A stretch of DNA of 64,000 nucleotides. Origin: Cristatella mucedo (lineage: Eukaryota > Bryozoa > Phylactolaemata > Cristatellidae). Where the stretch lies: positions 1,978,501-2,042,500 of the forward strand of contig WPIO01000050.1 in NCBI GenBank assembly GCA_009760855.2, in the 5' to 3' direction. Within the stretch, counting starts at the first letter, position 1; every line of letters begins with the position of its first letter. The notes below the pieces were generated by a model, which was not told the DNA's origin, ran no database searches, and saw nothing but the letters and a program-made list of their open reading frames with translations. A program made the position numbers and the translations under genes. Positions 35,306-47,599 of the stretch are shown here, in pieces.

Positions 35306-36555
35306 CTGTGAATGCAAAAGTACCAGTTAGCTTTTTTGGTAGAGATATGAGCGAATTAGATAAACCCGTTCAACTGTAAATAGCCTTCAAAAATTACCAA
35401 AGTAGTTTATTAGGGTTAGTTTCATTATATATTTCCTAAAATGTGTAGTCTGCATTTTTCTTATCGGTAAGCAAGTCAAATCCTGCCTGCTAGTCAACCT
35501 TTAAGCTGTTCACGAGAAATTGTAGTCTGATAAGCACACGTGCTGGAAAAGCAGAACTTGGCACGGCCGACGGAAGAGCTTCGCTTGCAGATGGTATCCA
35601 TTTTCTCAAAATATGTCAAATCATTCTCATTGGCCGACTCATTTAATCATGGCTGCCCAAAAAATCTCTAAGCCATTCACGAGTGCGTTTAACAAAAAAA
35701 ACCAAGCTGTACAGGCTTAATAGTTGTTTCCACAAACAAGCTCCTTGAAACACTCAGGAAACGCAACTTAAGTTTGACCCTCGAGCCTATGTAGACCATC
35801 CGAGATTTTCCGTTGGATCACCGGATCTACCGAGAAGACAAAAACAAAGCGTTTAGCTTGCGATTCTAGCAACTTCGACATAAAGTTTTCGTCGATCAGG
35901 GCTCAAATGCCAACTTGAACATCATTAGGTTTCGATAGAACCGTGCTGAAAGCGCCTGCCGGCGATGACCAATCATGCACACATTTCTCGAAGCCGGTTG
36001 CACTGAAGCGTACGATTGAATTAGACTCAAGCGATTTACCGCGCCCAATAGAACGAGCCGCCGATGCTGTATGGTTGACCGCAATAGTTGCTCACGGTTA
36101 ATTATTGCTTGCATTTCTTGAAATGAGTCGCATCATTCATTGGCAAACCCATAAAATCACGGCTGCTGCAAAAGCTCGAAGCTATTCGCAAGCACCTTTA
36201 ACTCCACTAAGCGTTGTAAGTGCAATACTGCTACGACCGGTAGGAGAGCCTCGCCTGGGATCCGTATCAAAGACTCGGCAACCGCACCTTCAGCTTGAGC
36301 CTTACACCTAGGCAGCACAGCTGCAAGCCTTCGTCGAATTCAGCACTCTGACTTAGTCAACTCAGCGACCGCCAACGGAGAGCTCTGCTCGACATTCGAG
36401 TGCCTTCTTAACGACGATTTTCGTTAGTCAGGGTTTTAATGCTGTGTTTTTTAAGAGTTGAGTTTGCGATCGAAGCAGCCAGCCAGCTTGCACTGAAAGC
36501 AGGTGGGCAATGGACCACGCCCAATCAAAAGAGCCGCCGATGCTGCATCGCTCAC

Positions 36556-36682
36556 CTGCTTGCAGCTATTGGCTGCATGCAGCTCTGCCCCATCCCCTCC
36601 AGCTCCTGTTGTTCTGCAGAAGTCGTAGCATCCGGTCCTTCAGAGCTGATGCCGGTACCAGGTTCTTGACGAATGCCCGTGC
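36556..36682 (-). CDS. Array gene exon B3
   Basis: A 127-nt exon (one codon shorter than B1), acceptor ttcgaatttcttag, donor AAGCAG|GTGAGCG, phase 1 to phase 2. It begins (G)TGIRQEPGTGISSEGPDAT and ends CMQPIAASR. Close to B1 (50540-50669). It follows the zinc-finger exons in transcript order and accepts their phase-1 exit. Confidence 0.7.
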
Positions 36683-36944
36683 CTAAGAAATTCGAAAAGT
36701 GAATTTTCTGTGCCAGCAGTCAAACGCTATCTAGCGTTCGTAGTATATGGCATCAGTGGCACAGCAAAAGTACTGCCCAAGCAGCTTTTTTTGAGAAGCC
36801 AGCCACGAATGGCCCCACCTATCCAATCGTCACATGCAATGGCTGCAGGTCTTTCAGATTAGGCTCTAAGAAAATCACATCTCTATACAAGTGCATTGCA
36901 AAGCTCTCTATGAGAAGAGATTAGAAGCTGTCTCCCACGGTGGC

Positions 36945-37640
36945 TTGTAAAAAATTTAACTAGCTCTTTAGTTCTGTCTCGGCTTGATTATTGTAATTCC
37001 CTTTTGGCTGGGCTACTAAAAAAAGCTATTATGCCACTACAGCGGACTATGAATATGGCTGCAAGGCTGGCCTTCAAGTCCCAGCGGTTTGAGCACGTGT
37101 TACCTCTGCTGAAAGAGCTAGGATGGTTGCCGGTTGAGCAAAGGATACAGAGCAAAGTTCTTACGCTGACCCACAAGGCCCACCGTGGCTTGGCTCCTTC
37201 GTACCTAGCTGAACTGCTGTATCAGTTTCAGCCTGTTCGCGCCCTCAGGTCCTGTGTGGACAATAAATTAGCTGTCCCATTCCTCCGCTTAAAGACAGTT
37301 GGCGACAGAAGCTTAAGCTCTGCAGGTCCTAGACTGTGGAACTCGCTTCCACAATTCTTACGCAACGACATCTACTCTCCAACTGCCGACTATGGCACAT
37401 CTTTTTCAGCGGTCCTGAGCTGCTACTTCTATTCTCCTCACTACCTCAACTTCTCTCCTGACTCTGCTATGCTTCCCACTTTCTCTTTGTTGCGTGAGAT
37501 GAAGTCTGTTGGCTACCGAATGCGTACCGAAAGCCGCTTAGGCTGTGAGTTCGCTATACAAGACTCTCCTTCGTAACACCCACGTGGTCTTTATGACTTT
37601 GTGGGGTTACGAACGGAAATACATTACATTACATTACGAA
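36945..37640 (+). mobile_element. LINE family 2, 3' end with ACATT-repeat tail
   Basis: Frame 37004-37576 encodes the RT C-terminal region (FEHVLPLLKELGWLPVEQRI, SYLAELLYQFQPVRALRSC, RLWNSLPQFLRND). The 3'-UTR with CACGTGGTCTTTATGACTT ends in an (ACATT)n tail at about 37620-37640. Distinct from family 1 in sequence and tail. It inserted into block 2 only; block 1 lacks it at this place. Confidence 0.88.
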
Positions 37641-37979
37641 CGCTAGGAAAGACACTCATGGTTCACACACATGGTTTTCACACGTCCGTTGACATTAAAG
37701 AGCGATAAAGATGCTTCAACCCAAAAATATGGCGATATTACTTATGGAAAACGACGAAGGATGCCATGGCCGCAAGGCGAAGCTCGGCATAATATTGAGG
37801 AGACTTCCACATCAGCTATAGCCTCATCATTCGCCAAACACTAGTGCAGCAACTAAATACAAAGAAAGCGCCTAATTATAAACTTGCATAAATATTTACT
37901 TATTTATTTATCATTTATGCGTATGTGCTAGACTCATCACCCCACCCACGTATGGACACACATAAACAGAGACAGAGAC

Positions 37980-38215
37980 ACAGAGAATCATACGCAAACA
38001 TGGACGCACACACACACACACTCGCACTCACACACACACACACACATACACACACACACACACATATAACGAGACACACTTCGCACACAGAGACACACAC
38101 ACATATACGTACATACACATACGCACACACATAAACACGCAGGCAATCACGGACACACACACACACACCCACACGCACACTCAGACGCAAACCTCTGTCA
38201 CACAGACATACACAA
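37980..38215. repeat. (CA)n-rich tract
   Basis: Imperfect ACACAC stretches. The equivalent position in block 1 (52.15-52.48 kb) is also CA-rich, so the tract predates the duplication. Confidence 0.9.
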
Positions 38216-38402
38216 AGCTACTGGCTACTGTCACCGATCTAGTGACAACGATCCATGTTGGAAAATCTAGTCCAGGGCTCATCCTCATTAGCCACGACTA
38301 CGACACGTAGCTGCAGGACGTCTGGATTGGAAAATTGAAAATATTAGGAGATGCGAACTGCAGCTAAACCCGCACTGCGGCTTCAGCTTGACCCGAACTG
38401 AC

Positions 38403-38510
38403 CTGAGGCTCCAGGCTGCTTGGGGATGGAATGGATCAGCTGGTGCCGCTTCAGTGCGTCCTGTCGGACGAAGCTGCTACCGCACGGCTGACAGGTGTGC
38501 GGCTTGTCGC
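38403..38510 (-). CDS. Array gene exon Z2, C2H2 zinc finger
   Basis: A 108-nt exon, acceptor ctttcctttgagcag, donor CCTCAG|GTCAGTT, phase 1 to phase 1. It encodes linker GDKPHT then CQPC, twelve residues, and HQLIH: C-x2-C-x12-H-x3-H with the conserved F and L. The split codon from Z1 restores a standard inter-finger linker (SHR-GDKP). Ends IPKQPGAS. Its presence between A2 (exit 1) and B3 (entry 1) keeps the reading frame. Probable DNA-binding module. Confidence 0.82.
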
Positions 38511-38616
38511 CTGCTCAAAGGAAAGCGGGGAACTTTCAATGCACCTATATATGCGACGAGACTGGTGTAAGAAAAACACAAATAGCAGCAGCAGAAAGCT
38601 CAGCGCGTTTGCATAC

Positions 38617-38700
38617 CTCTGTGACTCAGCGAATGACGCTTCAAGTTCTTGCGACAGGAAAACAACTTGTCGCACTGGTCGCAAACATGCGAGTTCCTGC
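38617..38700 (-). CDS. Array gene exon Z1, C2H2 zinc finger
   Basis: An 84-nt exon, acceptor ttctctgtttgcacag, donor CACAGAG|GTATGC, phase 1 to phase 1. After RNSHV it gives CDQC, twelve residues (DKLFSCRKNLKR) and HSLSH, a complete C2H2 finger. The intron to Z2 is only 106 nt. No other fingers were found in the other array units, so this pair is single-copy. Confidence 0.82.
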
Positions 38701-38799
38701 CTGTGCAAACAGAGAAATGGTACATTGACATCTTGACAAGTCCATCAAAGGGCAGCTATGCGACAGTGTCAGCCGCGGCTCGAGGCTTCAGCATGCATA

Positions 38800-38950
38800 C
38801 ATGTGCACACACCAATACACACAGACACAAACACACACAGACATACATAAATATATTTAGGGTCACACAGACCCTAAGAGACAGTGTCACAGACACACTT
38901 ATGCACAGATGCATACACACAGCTACACACACATATACACACACACAAGC
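38800..38950. repeat. (CA)n-rich tract
   Basis: Imperfect ACACAC units, with counterparts at the same relative place near 28300 and 46255-46370. Confidence 0.85.
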
Positions 38951-38999
38951 AAGCTCTCTCGGAGCAAAGATCTGCCGTGCCATCTCAAATATACTATGC

Positions 39000-41140
39000 C
39001 TAGAGATAGGTGCATATAACATGATCTATAGCAAATGCCAAATCTTGGAACCCCAGTCACTCCTGAGCTATTTCTGCTGTAGTGAGGCACGGACTACATT
39101 GGCAGTCAAAGGCGTTTTTTCCTTTAGTGCAACTAAAATTATTCGTGCTTCGGGGCTCTGTTCTCGTTTTTAAGGTTGAAAGCATACTCAGTTGGTGGGG
39201 TGGGCGCAAATTGGTGCCTTAACACGAGAATCCCTGCCTATCACGCTTAGGTTTGTTTGTTCCCTTATAGCTCTACGGTAGTTTTAATATCGCCGCAAGA
39301 GAACTTAATCCCTATAAAGGAGCTTTGCAACTCACAGTCACACGATCTGCACTCGTGGCTTTAGAGACATACGCCACGTCGAGAAACTGCCAAAGAGCAT
39401 TACATTAAGGCTAGCTCACTTAATCTAGCATGAAACTACTTATAGCTAAAGATTAATACATAACAGTTGAGACCAGTACGGTAGGATATGCTCCAGTTGG
39501 TTTGCCCCATCGATTAGAATCACCTTGTTATTAAAGATTTACTTGTCTCGGAACTGATTCAGCGAACGTCAGTGGAATTTAGTATAACTAAAGGGCCAAG
39601 TAGTCACTTGTGATTTTAGGGTCACGAAAGTATATGGGACGTAATTTTTGGACAATTATGGAGATATATCGTAGGCGTTCGACTAATCAAATAAATTCAA
39701 GCGCTACTAAGTCAGTCGCAAGAGGCATCAGTTGCTAAGCGGCTGCAGCTGCATAAGCGGCGAATCCGGGAAAAGACTCAATATACTGACAAATTCATCA
39801 CCTCGGTTGACTTTAAAGAGTGCTAAAGATGCCTCAAGGTGATAAAAATGCTAGATTACTTCAGAGAAAATTAGAAATATAAACAAGATAACTGTATTGC
39901 TCTTACGTATTGCTATTGTAGCAAGTAGCGTATTTCTATTGACATTAAATCATTTAGTCCATTATTACCACATCATTATCGAAGGTATTTACGATTCGCG
40001 GCTTGGGGTGTGTTATCGAGGTTAGACAGGATCGCCGCTGCAACTACCAATGTAGATGCAATCGCTGTGACAGTCTCTACAGTTCCTACCATTGCTTAAG
40101 CTGAAAGTTTTTCGTCTAAGACTAGCTGAAGAGACTATACACAAATATATAAATTGCAAATATTAGGGCGACTTGTACATGCAAAGAAAGACAACCGTGA
40201 CACGCTCTAGTACTGTTTTTGTAATTAATGTACTTCTGCTGACATTTAACACATTTAGTCCATCATTACCACGTCATTTTCAAAGCTATTTAAAACTCTA
40301 GGCTGTTATGTGTTATTCACGTTAGACAGGTATTAACTTGCAATGATGGAGCTTGGGAAGATTTCCAGGATGAAAACAGCTCGCCCTTGCATGAGTCTCT
40401 GCTCAATTAGCTAAAGCTATGTATGCATTTTATGGTAAGGTGAAAGAACTGTATTAATAGAAGGAGATTTCAAAGTCGTCGTCAGACTATCACTGCATGA
40501 GCGATTAGCTTCTCACACCGTTCCGAGCATGCCTAAGCAACTCAGGGTCGTGCTTACATCGGCTTGCTTGCCAAACTCATTATGAAAGCACTCGTGGAAG
40601 CTGGTTGGTATACCCGAGTTAAGTAATAGGCGTGAAATCACGCACAAGAATGCATGTAAAGCAACACGAGCAAAACAGATGACTTTACTTTATTGACTAG
40701 TCACTACCATAAGTGGGTGATGGATGTGTGTGCAGTGTTTGCCGTCTTTGCAAGCACTAATAAAGAAACAGACATTCCGGGGCGGCTTAAAAATTTCCTC
40801 ATTCTGCAGGTCACAAGAAATGAGATCGGATAAGTTCAAGTTACTTCTTAGGGTTAGTTTTGCATCGACGAGGTTTTTGTGAGGAAATGCGACCGACTGT
40901 GTGTGTGCCTTAATTCAGGAAATACTTCGACGTGCGAATTAATGTCCAACCCTCGGTTGCAAGCTTGTTGAAAACGTTTCAGAAATGTGTGCTTAAATTT
41001 ATGAGTTAAACCGCTTTCGACACGCTTGATTGCCATACAACACCAAAGCACGAAACTTACTATAGAAGGCTAATCTCGGTTCTGTTGAAGTCCTTACACA
41101 GGCGAGAAAGCTAGTTCCTTCCGACGCCGCCTCCCGAGGA
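39000..41140. other. Duplicated intron of the array gene, no exon seen
   Basis: Colinear with 28.45-30.8 and 46.4-48.8 kb. A conserved donor-like GTAAGTTTCGTGC (minus, near 41055-41065) also occurs near 48710-48720 and 55125-55137, but no consistent acceptor or frame was found with it. Confidence 0.5.
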
Positions 41141-41149
41141 AGCAGCTCG

Positions 41150-41993
41150 CCATATTCCAAAGCGACCTCTCGTTAGATGACCACATCAGCTCCACAGTCA
41201 AATCAGCCTATTTTCAGCTTCATAACATTGCTAAAATTAGGGCTTGTTTAGATAAGGATACCACGTCCAAGTTGGTCCATGCATTCGTGACATCTCGTCT
41301 CGACTTCTGCAACTCACTGCTTACTGGCCTACCAGCATGTGCGATCAGGCGATTGCAGCTGGTGCAAAACTCTGCAGCTAGGCTTGTCTGTCGTGAGCGT
41401 CGCAGTTGCCACATTACTCCACTTCTCGCCGACCTGCACTGGTTACCAGTCAAGCAACGGATTGACTTCAAGGTTTTGTCGCTCACTTTTAGGTCTCTTC
41501 ATTCTATGGCTCCAGCCTATCTTTCAGAGATACTACCCCATCAGGCAAAGCATCGTACCACTCGCTTTTCGGAATCCAACAGTCTAGAAATACCTCGTAC
41601 AAACCTTAAATCCTTTGGAGACCGTGCATTTAGCTCGTATGCTCCCACAGCCTGGAACTCCCTCCCGACCTGCATCAGAACATCCCCTGACCTGACCACA
41701 TTTCAAAGAAACTTAAAAACATACCTATTTAGGACAGCATTTAGTGGGTCCTTGTGATTCGTCCTCGATGTGCTTATGCGTGCTGACACTGTTCATGCTG
41801 CCACTAACCACATTTGCATGCTGACCCAGTGCATGTAACCCCTAACCATGTTATTCATTTTGTTTGTTTTTCAAGCATGATTTTACTTACTATTCTATTG
41901 TGTATCACTTTGCAGCAAATGTAAAGCGCCTAGAAAGAGATTAAGTTCTCTGAGGGCGCTTTATCAAGTGCAATATTATTATTATTATTATTA
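41150..41993 (+). mobile_element. LINE family 1, young insertion with identifiable empty sites
   Basis: Starts at TATTCCAAAGCGACCTCTCG, has an intact C-terminal frame (41272-41757), the full hairpin and an (ATT)n tail. Flanks share AGCTC (GCAGCTCG before, TAGCTCACGACCGG after). The paralogous intron at about 48800-48815 reads GCAGCTCGGGACCGACAGG without insertion, so it landed after the array duplicated. Confidence 0.92.
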
Positions 41994-42175
41994 TAGCTCA
42001 CGACCGGCAGGACGCACATCAAAAGCTGTACCTCAGAAAACCCTATTCCACTCAGGCCTATTTTGTACCGAACACTGGCACTGTGCTGAGTGCAGCTAAA
42101 ACCAGCGATGAACAAGGCTGCGATCGTCACGTTTCCCTGTGTCCTATGAGAGCGCTCAACTTAATGAGGGCTTAC

Positions 42176-42426
42176 CTGCAACCGGATTCGCTGATCCCTT
42201 GGGCACGCTCCAGGTTTGGCAGTGTAGTCGTACGACCAGCGACTGGGCAGAGAGATCACTCATCGCTGCCTCGGCAGACGCCTGCTGACTGCCCTCCAAA
42301 ATCGGCCACGACGACGGTTGTGTCGCAGCCACAGTTCCAGTCGCCGTTCCACCCAGCTGTTGGGCTCCGTGCTGTCTCGTTTTGTCTGAAGGTTCGGAGC
42401 GCTGACCCTGAGAGCTTGAGACGCCC
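42176..42426 (-). CDS. Array gene exon A2
   Basis: Donor GGTTGCAG|GTAAGC. The usual A acceptor (start 42458) has lost one nucleotide here and would give TGA at the third codon in phase 2. The internal acceptor gctgttccgttccctag restores phase 2, giving 251 nt with phase-1 exit; chosen for that reason. Contains EPSDKTRQHGAQQLGGTATG, then SQQASAEAAMSDLSAQSL. It exits into Z1. Confidence 0.65.
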
Positions 42427-43085
42427 CTAGGGAACGGAACAGCGAGTATCACTCCAAACTGTGAATGCAAAAGAACTTACTAGCTTCTTCGATAGAGACG
42501 TGAGCGAGTTGTTGCAACCTATGCAACTTTAAATACCCTTAAAAACTACCTCAATATTCGCTAAGGGTTAGTTCTGATGTATATTTCCTAAAATAACTTG
42601 CATAATTTGTTTCTTACCAATATGTGAATCAAACAAATCAAGCCTGCTGAAAAACCTCTAAGATTTTCACGAGAACTCTTAGCCAGATAAGCCAACGTAT
42701 TGAAAGAGCAGTACTCGGGGCTACAAATGGAAGAGTCTTATCTGTGGTGAGCTGTAATGACTCAGCAAACGTAACTTCAGCTTGGCTTCCAGACCTACGA
42801 TGCTCCCAAACTAGCCAACGTCCCATTCAAGGCACTTTCAGAGTCGACTGAGCGACCGCCGACGGAGGCTTTTACTTCCTAGTACACTGAATTCCGCTAA
42901 CGATTGCACTCAATCAGGATTTAAATGCTAAGTTTTCATTAGTTCAGCTTGCAATCGAAGTGGCCAGCGAAAGGGCACTGAAGCCGAGCAGGCAAGCCAA
43001 CACTCGTTTTTGCTGGGCGTGCGAGTGACCGACCGCACCCAGCTGGAGAATCCGCTGCTGCCTCCGCCACCGCAGCATCTCTTAC

Positions 43086-43215
43086 CTAGGTGCCACATTT
43101 GGTCGTGAGCTGCTCGGTGCCTGCTCCGTCGGCATCCATGACACGCTTGCATGAGTCTTTGCATTTCGTTTCGGCGAGCTGCTCCCGGGTTCAGGATTTT
43201 GGTGAACGCTCGTGC
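43086..43215 (-). CDS. Array gene exon B2
   Basis: A 130-nt exon, acceptor ttgggcatctctag, donor CCTAG|GTAAGAG, phase 1 to phase 2. Nearly the same protein segment as B4: (G)TSVHQNPEPGSSSPKRNAK to SSSRPNVAPR. The few differences are spread over silent and conservative sites. Followed by A2 after about 0.66 kb. Confidence 0.7.
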
Positions 43216-43409
43216 CTAGAGATGCCCAATAGCGAAATATTAGCGACGTAAACTCAACCCTGGGCTCCTCACATGCATCGGTCTATCAGTCAAAGACTGT
43301 GCGAATAGGTTCTATGGAGAATCCCAGGATGACCGAACCTATCCGATCGCCAGATGCAATACCAGTAACTAGTTTGCATTACGCCCTGTGCATGTCACTC
43401 TCTAACAAC

Positions 43410-45720
43410 GTTTAGCTTATTATAGCAATACTATATTTGATGTAGTGCCCTCGGAGAACTATACCTCTTTCCAGGCACTTAAAATTTGCTGCAAAGGAAG
43501 CACGATTGAATTGTTAATAGTAGCAAGCTTAATAAGCAACAAAAACAACATGTTTAGGGGTGGTATGCAGAGTGTCAGCATGTAAATATGGTTAGTGGCA
43601 GCATGCACCTTGTCAGCACTCATAAGTACACAAAGGACGAATCACATGTACCTACTAAATGCCGTGAAAAAGAAATGTGTTTTTAGTTTCTCTTTAAATT
43701 GCGGTCTAGTCAGGGCACGTGCTGCAAGTTGGGAGTGAGCTCCTGGCTCGGAGAGCATAGACACTACTGGCACGGTCTCCAAAGGATTTGAGACTTGCCT
43801 GGGGTAGAGATAAACAACTATATTCCAAAAAGCGGGTGCAGAGATGCTTAATCTGTTGGGGGATTAGATCCGACAGCTAAGCTAAAGCCAAATAATGTTA
43901 CTACCTAAAAGTGAGAGACGGAACCTCGAATTCGATGCGTCATTTGACTGAGAGCCAGTACAAGTGTGCGAGAAGTGGTGTGCTGTGGCAACTGTGATGC
44001 TCACGACAGACAAGCCTAGCTGCAGAGTTTTCACCAGCTGTGTGAGATTTATTGCACAGGCTGGTAGACCAGCAATCAGTGAGTTACAGAAGTCGACATG
44101 GTAGGTCACAAATGCCTGGACTAATTTAAATGCAGTATGACTCTCTAAAAGAAGCCCGAATGTAAGCAACTATAAATGGCTGAAAGCAGGCAGACTTGAC
44201 TTTGGAGCTCATGTGATCACGTAATGCGAGGTCACTTTGGTACATGTCACTTCAAATTGCACGCTGAATTATCAAAAGATATGCTGGTTTAGCCGATTGT
44301 GAGCATTAACACTTGCGAATCACACTTTATGCTCCCATAACCAATAGGTTGTTTGTATCACCATTCAATTGAGGAAGTTTTGCGGCACTTCACATTACGA
44401 TTTCATCAAGACATGCAGGAAGAGAGTTGAGATAATTGAAGGTTCTTGAAGGCTGGGAGAAGTCAAAGTAACATATAGCTGAGTTTTTTCTGTATAGAAG
44501 TGAAAGCTAAGATTGTGCCTGGCAATGAAATCGGCAAAAGGAGAGTGTAAACCTTGAGAAAACAGGACCAATCACAGAACCCTAAGCTATGCTACTTTTC
44601 AGGGGTTCCTAAGATTATTTTTGTCCGTTTACGACGAAGTATTGCATTAGGATAGGACCTGAACCATTGCAATGCAAAGCCACGGACGCCCAGGCTCAAT
44701 GTTAGGTGCTAATGAAGGACTCGGTGATTGATAGGACCAAAAGCTGCCGAAAGATTGAGTCAGACAAGCAGAGATACTCTGTCTACATCTTCATTCCAAA
44801 GTAGTTCATTATCACACAAAGAATTGCTGAATCTGTGGAGTGATTAGCTAGAAGACCAGACTGGAATTTACTAGCAAGGTTGTATAATTTAATATATAAG
44901 TTCAGTTGCGCAAAACTCTTCAGCTAGGCTTGTCTGTCGTGAGCGTCGCAGTTGCCACATTACTCCACTTCTCGCCGACCTGCACTGGCTACCTGTCAAG
45001 CAATGGATTGACTTCAAGGTTTTGCCGCTCACTTTTAGGTCACTTCATTCTTTGGCTCCAGCCTATCTCTCGAATATACTCCCCCATCAGGCCAAGCGTC
45101 GTACCATCCGCTTTTCGGAATCCAACAGTCTACAAATACCCCGTTCAAACCTCAAATCCTTTGGAGACCGTGCATTTAGTTCGTATGCTCACACAGCCTG
45201 GAACTTCCTCCCGACCTTCGTCATAACATCCCCTGACCTGACCACATTTAAATAGAACCTAAAAACACTCCTATTTAGGACAGCATTTAGTGAGTCCCTG
45301 TGATTTGTCCTTGATGTGCTTATGCGTGCTGACACTGTGCATGCTGCCACTAACCACATTTGTATGCTGACCCTGTGCATGTCACCCCTAACCATGTTAT
45401 TCATTTTGTTTGCTTATCAAGCATGATTTTACTCACCGTTCAATTGCATTTCTCTTTGCAGCAAATGTAAAGCGCCTAGAGAGAGAGATTAATTTCTCTG
45501 AGGGCGCTTTATCAAGTGCATTATTATTATTATTATTATTCAGCTGGTCTTCTACGAGACGTTTCAGAGTCTTTTATGGAAACGGTAGAAGGAAGACTGG
45601 GCAGAAGTTTCTCGAGTTCTTTTAATCTGTTGCTGCTTTTTTAACCAGTGGCCCGGCTTGCTGTCTTTGAGCAAGCTACCTTCGACCATGTAATTGAGCT
45701 TCTTTCGATGCAAATTTTAA
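43410..45720 (-). mobile_element. LINE family 1, old long copy, minus strand, split by a younger LINE
   Basis: Partner of the copy at 32.2-34.4 kb, including the same decayed C-terminal frame (43882-44169 against 32672-32938). Interrupted at 44.90-45.54 kb by a plus-strand LINE. Carries the upstream RT remnant to about 45.7 kb. Confidence 0.8.
44904..45540 (+). mobile_element. LINE family 1, young insertion inside an older LINE
   Basis: Starts at CGCAAAACTCTTCAGCTAGG, then C-terminal RT words, hairpin and (ATT)n tail. Flanking GTTCAGTTG and TTCAGCTGG form an imperfect target duplication. The older copies at 27350 and 34215 kb equivalents read straight through (AAGTTCAGTTGGTC, GAGTTTAGCTGGTC). 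Confidence 0.88.
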
Positions 45721-46254
45721 AGTCCTAGAGCGAAATTGAGTTCTCTATTGACACTATATCGAGTGTATTCATTATTACTAAGTAAGGTAGATCGCTGCGG
45801 TAGATCTACATGTGTGCAATGACACTCTGGCAGAAAAACAAGAACTAGCGGGATTCCTGACAGACGTAGTATCATGCCTTGCTCAAAAGTTATCATTCTC
45901 ACGAAAACCGTGCTTAGACGACTGGACGTGTTTGAGTAATCGACTTAGATTGGTTGCACCACGATAACAAGCAGAGTGCACATTTACTACCGAGTTACTG
46001 CCCTCTAGGCGGCAGTGCAAGCAAGGAGGCTATTTATTTCTGGGTCGATACACGTGCCTTGACTATAAAAAGCATTTAGGATGTCTCGGCTTGTTACAGT
46101 GGTGAGATTAAGTTGAGTAAAATCGATAAGGGATCATTGGCGGATTAGAAATAGATGCAGTTGTGACTATTGCTCAAATTTCAACTTCAGCTGTGGCCTA
46201 TTAATCAGTTGGAGATCTCTGGAACCAACTAAACTCGAATGAGCCACACACGTA

Positions 46255-46375
46255 CACACACACACATGCGGGTGCGCGTTCTTGCATGCATACTCACACA
46301 CACTCATGCCCACACACACTCACACACACCCAATCCGCCACACATACAAGCACAGACACACACAGAGTTACACAC
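46255..46375. repeat. (CA)n-rich tract
   Basis: Imperfect ACACAC run in the A1-B2 intron, matching tracts near 28300 and 38900. Confidence 0.85.
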
Positions 46376-47599
46376 CTGCACACATAAGACAAGCCTCGGT
46401 AAACACATACGTCCATAAGGTTAATCGATCCTTAGCTATTTCATCTGCAGGGAGGGCCGAATTACAATTGCTGTCAAAGACGTATTATCCCTCAGTGCAA
46501 CTAAAACTGTTCGCCCAATAACTCTGTATTCTCGTTATTTAAGTGGAAAGCGTACAAAATTGGTAGAGTGGTGCAGAGTGGTGCCTTAAAAGACGATCAT
46601 GGTTGCCTTACACTCCGAGGTGAGTTCATTCACTTGAAGCGCTATGGTAATTTGTGTATCGCCCTAAGAGAACTTCATCTCTATACAGGAGGTTTACAAC
46701 TCACAATCAGATTATCTGTTCTCGCGGATTTGGAGACATGCGCCTCGTCTGGAAACTGAGAGTCGGAGAGCATTATTTTAAGACCAGCTTGCTTAAGCTA
46801 ACATGAAATTACTTAAGGCTACCGATACATCACATTAATGCATGTCAGGTGAGACAGGTACGGCAAGGCATGCTTCCGTTGGTTAGCCCCATCAATTACA
46901 GACACGTGGTTCATCAAGATTAAATTTGTCTCGGAATCAACCCGGTAAATGCAAGTGGAATTCGGTAAAAGTAACTGGTCAATTATTCACTTATGTGTGC
47001 AAGGCCGCGAAAGTATATGTGCGTAATTTTCAGGGTGAGTATGGAGATATTGTAGGCATCCGACTAATCAGTTACATTCAGGCGATAGTATGTCAGTAAC
47101 GAGAGACATCGCTTGCTAAGCGGCTGTAGCTCGCTCAACGGCGATTCCGGGAAAGGACTCAATATAGAAGTGAATTCCTCAATTCGCCGTTGACTTTAAA
47201 GACTGTCAAATATGCCACAAAGTGATAAAAGCGCTACATAACTTCGGAAAAAACCTAGAGGCTCAAATGACGACAACCGAGTCGCTCTTTAGTATTGCTA
47301 CTGTAGCAAGCGAGCGAACATCTGTCGGCAATGAATGCATTCATTCCACCATTACCACGTCAGAATCAAAGGTATCTACGATTCGAGGCTGCGGCTTGTT
47401 ATCGATGCTCGACAATTACTTACTTGCAATTCAAGGAATGTGAAGGTTGTTCAGGATGAAATCGTCCCCCCTTGAATAAGTCTCTGCTCAATCAGCTGAA
47501 GCTGTGCAGGTATTGCATGGCAACCAGAGAGAACTTTCCTGCTACCCAGGCGATTTGAAACTCACTTCGGACTACCAATACGAGCGAGATTAAGTCACA

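Noticed and set aside
35896-36114. Minus ORF shared with 49884-50120, possibly an extra array exon
   Set aside because: Both copies lie in the duplicated B-to-A introns and match no better than surrounding intron. No acceptor/donor pair in a usable phase was found, and the other units lack it.
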